Positions 56,128 to 64,000 of a stretch of DNA of 64,000 nt are shown in pieces (within the stretch, counting starts at the first letter, position 1; every line of letters begins with the position of its first letter). The notes under the pieces were generated by a model. That model saw only the letters and a list, made by a program, of their open reading frames with translations. It searched no databases and had not been told where the DNA came from. This stretch comes from Dipteronia dyeriana (Eukaryota; Streptophyta; Magnoliopsida; Sapindales; Sapindaceae), in contig CM065297.1 in the NCBI GenBank assembly GCA_032871835.1, positions 67,629,253-67,693,252 on the forward strand, given 5' to 3'. The position numbers and the translations under genes were made by a program.

Positions 56128-58473
56128 TGTAGGGAAAAATCACTTCAAAATGCGTTGGAAGCGTAAAATTAGGGTTTGGTATAGTTAAAAAAATTCCCCT
56201 TTAAATGAGAGAACCTTAACCCTAGATTAATTGACATATATTAAAAGTATCGTATCTTTTTCTCGTGAAGATTGAACTAGCGCCGAATTGAATCCTCAAG
56301 TTCTTCCAATCCAATCGCGAACGTGAATCACCTAAGAGTGTGGGCTCCCTTTCTTTAAATTGTATACCTGAGGATGGAAACAAACAAAATCTTTTTTTTG
56401 TTAGTCACAATAATCCTCCAAGAGAAAACCCAAGAACATTCGATCACTTGTGAATTATCAATCTATTTGATTGAAATTCGTGTGAACCCGATTCAATTTT
56501 TATACACAAAACCCTTTTGATGTAAAGAATACTAGTGTACTATCAAAAACAAAAATGTTCCCCTTTTATCTTCTCCTAGGCCAAATTCAATACACAATAT
56601 CTATGAGTTGACCGAATTTTATCTAAAGCCAAAACTAATTTTGTTTTCTCTTTCAAAATTCTCTAGCTTGACCGATTTTTTTTTTTTTTTATCTCTAACA
56701 AAAAACTTCGGCTTGGCCGAATTCTACATCCCATATATGTAGTGGCTGAATTCCTTTTGTCTTTAGTTTAGGAGACTTAATCCTCTCCTAAGAAGGATTT
56801 ACTTGGTGGGCAAAAATCATTTCTTTAGGTGGATTTACTTGGTGACCAAGAATCCGAACTCTAGGTGGATTTACTTGGTTACAATGAATCCTTTTAAAAA
56901 AAAAAAATCTTTTCCACACCAAGACTCCTAATCAAACTCAAATAGTGTATTTATTCAACAACCAATTATTGAATATAATTAAATTGTGACTATATTAAAA
57001 CTTCCTAATTTGACCAATTGTCAACAAGAGTTTTAATAGAAATCAAATACTTACTAATTTGACTATATAAATATATTCATATTATTTATCTAGTTATCAA
57101 ATATAGTATTTGATACTTATCATATTACCAACAATAATATGACCCTAGGAGACCATCTTCTACTAGGAAAAAGATTTTGTATTTTAATTAAATAATAAAG
57201 TAAAAAACAATATATAAGGCTATTATATAGTCCCATACCACCCAAGCTATATTAATATGAGCCAAATATTGTTTTTTCTATTTTATTAAATCCATTGGAC
57301 TTTAATAAAAGTCCACATGTGAACTAGACCCATTCTTACTAAAAAAGAAAGAAGTCCACATACATTAATACAATTCTAGATGGACTCATAAATTGGTCCG
57401 GTAGAATATATCAAGTGATCCATGCAAATTCGTGTGGATTGGGGATCTTGGTGTGCTATATAAATTTAAGCTCCAAAAAACATAACCTAATCACAATCAA
57501 CAAAGGATTCACTTAGGTCGGATCTATTTATTTTAGTTCATTCCACTAAAGAACTAAAATTGAACTCTTAAATAAAGACATAATACGTTAATATTTCTCA
57601 TTCATACCCTAGACAATCTTAATGGAGATAGTGTATTCTTATGAAGAATATCAATAATCGCCAAGAGCTCATAGACCGCTTATAGCTCTCCAAGTTACCA
57701 TATTTACTCATATGACCACATTTTGAACCTGGATATTTTGGCTTGTCCAGAAGCTATATTTCAAAAGACACTATTGAAAAATTAACGTTAAGATTTAATA
57801 TCCAATACCTAGAAACATCCATATGATGATATTCTACTCTCATTTAATAAATGGAGCCACGATGTCCATATCTATAAATAAAGTCCACTATCGATTAACA
57901 AATGAATACCACCAAACTATCGAGGATAGACTATGTTATATAATCATACTCATAGATAGCTCAAATGATAACACTTGCAACCATAAGTCCATCATTTGTC
58001 TTAGGATTAAGATAGACTCTACGATTGTCTTCAAGTGAAAACTTTTATCCATTGACGATTCTGGATGAAGTATTTCACTGTGCTCCAATTCAATACAGCA
58101 GTGCACTAGATTCTTTTGCCCAAAGGCACCACACTTTGATGATTTTTGACCCATCATAACACATTTGATCCCACCCAAATGCTAGTAAAAGAATCTACAA
58201 ATTTGACCAGATAATGGCGCCCAACCTTTTATCTTAAGCTGTGAATATTATTCGAGACTAACTAAAGAATAGAGTCTACCTCATACATATCTAGATGTAC
58301 AAACAATTCTTCTTTTCTCATAATCTTTTGACCTGATGATTATTTACTTTTGACAATTATAATAATTAAACTATAAATGCTATAAGATTTGTTAAACTAG
58401 AAATCACTTTTAATAATATGTAAAGATTGTCAAATATATTATTACACTCTTGCTATCGACCATAATGCCAACA
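56128..58473 (-). mobile_element. Angela-2 5' LTR
   Basis: Plus-strand TGTAGGGAAAAATC to CATAATGCCAACA, 2346 bp; the element-strand start is TGTTGGCATTATGG. Carries the GGATTTACTTGGTGACCAAG repeat units at 56795-56900. Confidence 0.92.
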
Positions 58474-58542
58474 TCCCTATCATCCATTCTTTGCATCAAG
58501 GTTCATAAAAGAGCAAGAAGAGATCAAGCTTAAAGTAGGAGG
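58474..58542. other. Spacer between Angela-2 and Angela-3
   Basis: 69 bp without recognisable content. It reads into the GGAGG immediately before the Angela-3 LTR; the matching right-hand duplication would lie outside the window. Confidence 0.4.
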
Positions 58543-60788
58543 TGTTAGGATTATGCTCGATAGCAAGAGTATAATATTGTATTTGACAATCTTTTCATGT
58601 TAATAAAGTGATTTCTATTTTAACAAATCTTATAGCATTTATAGTTTAATCATTATCATTGTCAAAAGTAAATAATCATAAGGTCAAAAGACTATAAGGA
58701 AAGAAGAATTGTTCATACATCTATATATGTATGAGGTAGACACAATTCTTTAGTTAGTCTTGAATAATATTCACAACTTAAGATAAATGTTGGGCGCCTT
58801 TATCTTGTTAAAGTTGTAGATACTTTTGCTAGAATTTGAGTGTGATCAAATGTGTTATGATAAGTCTAAAATCATCAAAGTGTGGAGTCTTTAGGCAAAC
58901 GAATCTAGTGCACTTGGTGCATTGAATTGGATTATAATGAAATACATTATCTAGAGTATCATTTGAGCAATCAATGAATACGATTATATAGCATAGTCTA
59001 TCCTCGATAGTTTGGTGGTTTTCATTTGTTTATCGATAGATAACTTCATTTATAGATATGGACATCATGGCTCCATTTATTAAATGACAGTAAAATATCA
59101 TCATATGGATGTTTTGAGGTATTGGATATCAAATCTTAACGTTAAGTTTTCAATAGTGTCTATTGAAACATGGCTTCTAGACAAGTCAAAATATCCAAGT
59201 TCAAAATGTGGTCATATGACTAAATATGGTAACTTGGAGAGCTATAGGCGGTCTTCTAGCTCTTGGCGATTGTTGGTATTCATAACGAGGATACAGTTTC
59301 TCCAATAAGGTTGTCTAGTGTATGAATGAGAAACATCTACTTATTCTATCTTTATTTAAATGTTTAATTTTAGTTCTTTAGTGGAATGAACAACAATTAA
59401 ATAGATCAGACCTCAGTGAATCATTTGTTGATTGTGATTGAGTTGTGTCTATTGGAGCTGAAATTTAGATAGCCAGCCAAGATCCCAATCCACACGAACT
59501 TGCATGGATAACTTGATATATTCTACTAGACCAATTTAGGGGTTCATCTAGAATTGTATTAAGGTATGTGAACTTGTTTCCTTTGGTAAGAATATGTATA
59601 GTTCACATGAGGATTTTTTTATTAAGGTCCAATGGATTTAATAAAATAAGAAAAATAATATATAGCCCATATATATGTGTTGGGCGGCAAGGCTATTTAA
59701 AATAGCTTAATTATATTATTTTTATTTTATTATTTAATTAAATGGAAATTAATTAATTTTGTAATTAAATAATTATTTAATTAAAAGTCAAAAAAAAAAT
59801 TCCTAGTAGGAGTTAGTCTCCTAAAATTATACTGTTGTTAGTAGTATAATTAATATTAAAGACTATATTTGATAAGTAGATAAATAAAATGAATTATTTA
59901 TCTAATCAAATTAGAAAGTCTTTAATATAATATGGTTACAAATACACTAATGAGTTGGATTAGGAGTCTTGGTGTAGGAAAGAATTCTTTTTGAAAAAGA
60001 ATTCATGGTCACCAAGTAAATCTACTTAAGGGTAGAATTCTTCTTTCAAAAAGACTCTTAACAACCAAGTAAATCCACCTAAGGAAAGGATTCTTTCCAA
60101 CCAAGTAAATCCTTCTTAGGAAAGGATTTGGATCCTATATATATCCCCTTATGAATTTCGGCAAGCCCTAATCTTTCTATGATGAAAATTCCGGCCATGC
60201 TAGGTAATTTTCAAGAGAGAATTTGGCCTACCAAGAGAGAATTTTGAGGGAGAAAAATTTAGTTTTTGCTCTAGACAAAATTCGATCAACTCATAGATAA
60301 AGGGTGTAGAATTCGACCAAGGAGAAAAGAGAAAAACAAAACGTTTTTGTTTTTGATAGTACACTAGTATCCTTTATATCAAAAGGGTTTTGTGTACAAA
60401 ATCAAATCGGGTTCACGCGAGTTTCAATCAATTAAATTGATAATTCACAAGTGAGCGGACGTTCTTGGATTTTTCTCTTAGAGGACAATTGTAACTAACA
60501 AAGAAAAAAAATTTGTTTGTTTCCATCCTCAGGCATACAATTAAAGAAAGGGAGCCCACACTCCTAGGTGATTCACGTTCGTGAATGGATTGGAAGTTCT
60601 TGCGGATTCAATTCGGCGCTTGTTCAATTGTCACGAAAAAAAAGGTACTATACTTTTTATATACATCAATTAATCTAGGGTTAAGGTTCTTGTGTAAAAG
60701 GGAAATATTTTATTTATATGCAAACCCTAATTTATATTTTTTTTATAAATTTTATCCCGCTTTCGTTGCGCGTGGTTTTTTCCCTACA
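58543..60788 (+). mobile_element. Angela-3 5' LTR
   Basis: 2246 bp, TG...CA ends, adjacent to the primer-binding site. Tandem AAGGATTCTTTCCAACCAAG-type units at 59990-60130 precede the TATA box. Confidence 0.93.
60136..60144 (+). promoter_or_regulatory. Candidate LTR TATA box of Angela-3
   Basis: CCTATATATATCCCC follows the repeat units and precedes a GAATTTCGGC block conserved in the family, as expected for a plant LTR core promoter. Motif prediction only. Confidence 0.5.
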
Positions 60789-60790
60789 AT

Positions 60791-60802
60791 TGGTATCAGA
60801 GT
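60791..60802 (+). other. Angela-3 primer-binding site
   Basis: TGGTATCAGAGT, one difference from the Angela-1 site, two bases after the LTR end. Confidence 0.93.
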
Positions 60803-60927
60803 CTGGTTGTACCCTTGATTAATTGATGTATGTGTACGTGAATCTTTTTCTTTTTATTGTATATATGCATGTTTTAGAAAGAGATGGCACTTTAGGTATT
60901 CGCATATATATTTACATTGCAATGTAT

Positions 60928-60970
<43 letters not shown>

Positions 60971-61939
60971 TTATATGTGGATTGTTATTGGTCAATTTTG
61001 GTCATAGAATTTCAATGTATTTTGTTTTGGGATTGTAACAAGAAGGGTGGTCTATCATCGCCATAATTTCCTTCATGGTAGTTGCTAAGTTTTTTTATTT
61101 TTGTTGTTGTATTAAAAAGAAAAACTGCAGTATTTTTATTTATAATTCTTCTGTAATACATTCAAGTTTCAAAGACTCGAAGGTTTGAAGAATTAGGAGC
61201 TACCAGAACAAGTTTGGAATAGTGCGAGCTGTAGCAATGAACGTGTGTGAGTGCGTAGAACAAGTTTGTAACTATTTATATTTTCAAAAATATTACAATA
61301 TTTGTTGTTGTTTGATAACATGTCATATAGAATAGGAGTGCCACTCATATATCTCTTTTGGTATGAACATGCATTGAATGGTTTAAGTATCCAAATTGGC
61401 ATATAGATAACTTGGTAAATCATTCTTTGGAATTCGATCACACACCTTAAACAATGGAGTGGGAGAATGTGTTTTGGAACACCTACGGCCTCCGAGTTTA
61501 GTTGAGCTTTATGTTTCGTGTAATAACCTCCCAAGAGGTATTCATGAATGGAATTTAGCAAGATACTTCCTTACAAGGATAGACTAGACAATTAACCCAA
61601 ACGATATATACTCCCAAATGAGGGATATTCGTGAGGGATTATATTGAAGGTCGATAACTTGGTAACACACTCAATGTAATTTTATTAATATCCTCCCACG
61701 AGTTCTTGTTAATAAAATTGCAAGGCTAAAATTGAAAACGTTGGTTGTTATGTTAACAATCAGGTGGGACCTAGTCCAACTAGTAAATGGTGCAAACTCC
61801 CAAAGAAGGCGTGACATTTATGGTTGTTGGATCACCGTTGATTTTTTACGATTGAATTATTTTATTTAATTCAAGATAAATATTCAAAAGTGCTATATCA
61901 TGATTATTTACTTATAATTTTTGTTAATATAAAGAAATC
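60803..61939 (+). other. Angela-3 leader with (TA)n run
   Basis: Non-coding leader. An uninterrupted TA run spans 60931-60967, longer than the matching runs in Angela-1 and Angela-2. The GC-rich block of the Angela-1 leader is largely deleted at 61200-61265 between two AACAAGTTTG words. Confidence 0.75.
60931..60967. repeat. (TA)n microsatellite
   Basis: About 18 TA dinucleotides without interruption, in the Angela-3 leader. Confidence 0.95.
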
Positions 61940-62640
61940 ATGACCCCATCCCTTATCAAATTCCTAAAAGATAAGACTTTAACTGATGATAATTATGTCG
62001 CATGGAAAAAGGAAAATTGGGTTGTTGTAAGTTGAAAAACCATAAGATCATTCTGTCGATTCCTAAACTGCCAAACTAATGAATCTCCTCTGGAGCAAAG
62101 AGATGAGTATCAGTAGTGGAAGTCTTCAGAAGTGATGGCTAAATGTACGTTACATTATGGCCACCATCTCTGACGTGCTGCAACAACATCATGAAGGAAT
62201 GGAGACTGTTGCTGATATAATGATGTCTATAGAGAAAATGTTTGCTATGAGGTCTAGGACGACTAAGAGAGATAGGCAGTGTCTGCTTTCATGAATCTTA
62301 TGATTAAACCTGGACAGGCTATGAAAGATCACATGATGAAAGTCATGGCACATCTCAACATTACTGAACTGAATGGTGCTGAGATAGATGATGAGATAAA
62401 AACTTGACATGTTTGTCAACTCACTTTCTGATTCCTTTGGTTTGTTCAAAGTTGGACTACACCTTGAACAATAAGGAATACACCTTGCAAGGCCTGATGA
62501 AAGATGTTCAAAGCGCCAAAACGATTCTTGTGAAAGGAAAGGGTTAAGAGATTCATATGGTTTGTAAAGTTGCTACTGTTAAAGACTTGTCAGAAGGTCA
62601 AGTAACAACAAAAGAACAAACAACTTGGGCGTAACTAGAA
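61940..62640 (+). pseudogene. Angela-3 gag
   Basis: ATG at 61940 (MTPSLIKFLKDKTLTDDN) in the same context as Angela-1. Several indels break the frame near 62005-62045, 62255-62280 and 62400. The end reads AAAGGAAAAGACTGAATGAG, joined directly to the post-protease segment, matching Angela-2 and lacking zinc knuckle and protease. Confidence 0.85.
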
Positions 62641-63846
62641 AGGGTTTTGAGAAAGGAAAAGACTGAATGAGAATGAATTCAACTTGCATTTAGGCAATTT
62701 AGCGTTGGTGTCTAAAAATATGGGAGATATTATAATCAATTTAGATTTTTATAGGCATTTAGATTTAATAAACGTTATTATGTACCACAATTCAACAGGA
62801 ATTTAATTTCAGTTTCTTGTATAAATAAATGTGGTTATTCGGTTACTTTTAATAAAACTTTTATTATTAGTAAGAATGACAAAATTATTTGCAAATGTAC
62901 ATTGGAAAACGGTTTATTCTATTTGCATGGAAATATCTCTCACTTGTCAGACACGGAATCAGCAAAACCTAATCATAAAAGAGTAAAATTATCAAAAGAT
63001 GAAACCTACCTATGTCATTTGCGCCTAGGTCATATTAACCTTAATAGGATTAAAAGATTGGTATGCGACGGACCTCTAAGTAACTTAAAGGTTAATGATC
63101 TACCAACTTGGGAATCTTGTTTGGAAGGTAAAATGACCAAAAGGTCGTTTACGACCAAAGGCACAAGAGCCATTGAATGTTTTGGTTTGATATACATTGA
63201 TGTGTGTGGACCTTTGAGCATTCAAACTAGAGGTGGATATGAGTACTTCATTAGTTCATGGATGATCACTCAAGATTTGGCAATGTGTATCTCATGAGAC
63301 ATAAGTCGGATGCTTTTGACATGTTCAAAGCATTTAAAGCTGAAGTGGAAAATCAGCTTAAGAAACGCATAAAAATCTTGAGGTCTGATCATGGTGGAGA
63401 ATATCTATCTGGTGAGTTTCAACAATATCTTATTGATAATGAGATAGTTTCTCAATTTTCTGCACCATGCACACCTCAACAAAATGGGGTGGCAGAAAAG
63501 AGAAATAGAACTCTTTTGGATATGGTTAGGTCTATGTTAAGTTGTTCAATGCTTTCTAATTCTTTTTGAGGATATGATTTACAAAACTACCATGTACATT
63601 CTAAACGATGTATCATCTAAGTTGGTTCCTAAAACACCACATGAGTTATGGACTGGACGAAAGCCTAGTTTACAACACTTAAAGATATTTGGATGTCCTG
63701 CACACGTGTTAAAAGGAAAGACAGAAAATATGGAGTCCCGTTCAGAAACATGCATATTTGTAAGGTATTCGAAAGGAAGAAAAGGATATTATTTTTATTG
63801 TCCTTCAGATCTTAAAGTATTTGTTTCGACAAATGAAAATTTCTAG
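62641..63846 (+). pseudogene. Angela-3 pre-integrase and integrase
   Basis: From NEFNLHLGN near 62675, through the 62902-63297 frame with HLRLGHINLNRIKRLV, WESCLEGKMTKRSF and VCGPLSIQTRGGYEYF. After a one-base loss near 63255 it continues with DDHSRFGNVYL, RSDHGGEYLSGEF, CTPQQNGVAEKRNRTLLDM and, after a stop near 63570, ELWTGRKPSLQHLKIFGCP. Zinc-finger and DDE blocks are all recognisable. Confidence 0.9.
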
Positions 63847-64000
63847 AAAAGGTCTATATGAATAATTTTGTGCCTAAAAGTAGAATTGTCCTGAATGAGC
63901 TTTTAGGTGATACAATTCCATAAGAGGTTTTACAACCAAGCCCAATTATAAGTTCCGTACCAACACAAGATCAACAATCTACCATACCTTGTCGTAGTGG

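Larger units (their letters stand above)
48756..58473 (-). mobile_element. Angela-2: Angela/Tork-like Ty1/copia retrotransposon
   Basis: Same family as Angela-1, opposite strand. The 5' LTR is 56128-58473 and the 3' LTR 48756-51088; primer-binding site near 56114, gag 54782-54060, integrase 54042-52809, RT/RNase H 52690-51100. It has the fewest lesions of the three Angela copies: gag and integrase are each long frames with single stops. Flanking five bases (TTCTC and TCCCT) do not match, so no target duplication is evident. Confidence 0.92.
58543..64000 (+). mobile_element. Angela-3: Angela/Tork-like retrotransposon, cut by window end
   Basis: The 5' LTR 58543-60788 (TGTTAGGATTATGC...TTTTCCCTACA), primer-binding site, leader, gag and integrase run on the plus strand. 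The window ends in the integrase-RT linker, so RT, RNase H and the 3' LTR must lie beyond 64000. It is the same family and orientation as Angela-1. Confidence 0.92.

Noticed and set aside
48751..58478. Target-site duplication for Angela-2
   Set aside because: Flanking five bases TTCTC and TCCCT agree at only two positions; not claimed.
60585..60818. Unknown membrane-like small protein
   Set aside because: It lies across the LTR end and primer-binding site of Angela-3, so it is a chance ORF.

Overview
The window is AT-rich nuclear DNA of a flowering plant. It lies in an intergenic stretch made almost entirely of nested LTR retrotransposons. I see no convincing host gene, tRNA, rRNA or CRISPR array. 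Every recognisable coding stretch is retroelement gag, protease, integrase, reverse transcriptase (RT), RNase H or an env-like 3' ORF, and all are broken. The species cannot be told from the sequence.

Two Ty1/copia groups dominate. (1) Sirevirus-like elements have a gag with two zinc knuckles, a protease with an LDSGC motif, several polypurine tracts and, in one case, an env-like 3' ORF. They are E5 (2369-17722, minus strand), E6 (18358-48585, minus) and E1 (21748-30368, minus, the best preserved). Solo or partial LTRs of this type lie at 1-1804, 12119-14971, 17723-18357 and 32525-34980. (2) Angela/Tork-like elements have LTRs of about 2.0-2.35 kb, a TGGTATCAGAGY primer-binding site and a GTGGGAGA polypurine tract. 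They are Angela-1 (39153-48570, plus), Angela-2 (48756-58473, minus) and Angela-3 (58543 to beyond the window end, plus). An Angela-type solo LTR lies at 9621-15993.

Layout. 1-1804 is an LTR end and 1805-2363 is unassigned. E5 occupies 2369-17722, and its 5' LTR holds four successive insertions: a 1.5 kb element X with a 9-bp direct repeat, an Angela-type solo LTR inside X, a GC-richer solo-LTR-like insert Y inside that, and a Sirevirus-type solo LTR inside Y. E6 runs from 18358 to 48585. Its env-like ORF is split by E1, its gag/3' region by the solo LTR at 32525-34980, and its 5' LTR by Angela-1. Beyond E6 a short spacer leads into Angela-2 and then Angela-3. Target-site duplications support most boundaries: GGACC (E5), TGACAAGTG (X), GTATC/TTATC (Angela-type solo LTR), CCGAT (solo LTR in Y), AATGT (E1), ACTGT (solo LTR at 32525) and CTCAT (Angela-1).

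The most interesting signals lie in the LTRs rather than the proteins. Sirevirus-type LTRs carry tandem ~43-bp units, each able to fold as a two-step hairpin whose arms change in a compensatory way between units. E1's LTR carries an independent ~120-bp tandem array with the same two-step design. All three Angela copies lack the gag-protease junction including the protease active site, so that loss may pre-date their spread. No element here looks able to move by itself.
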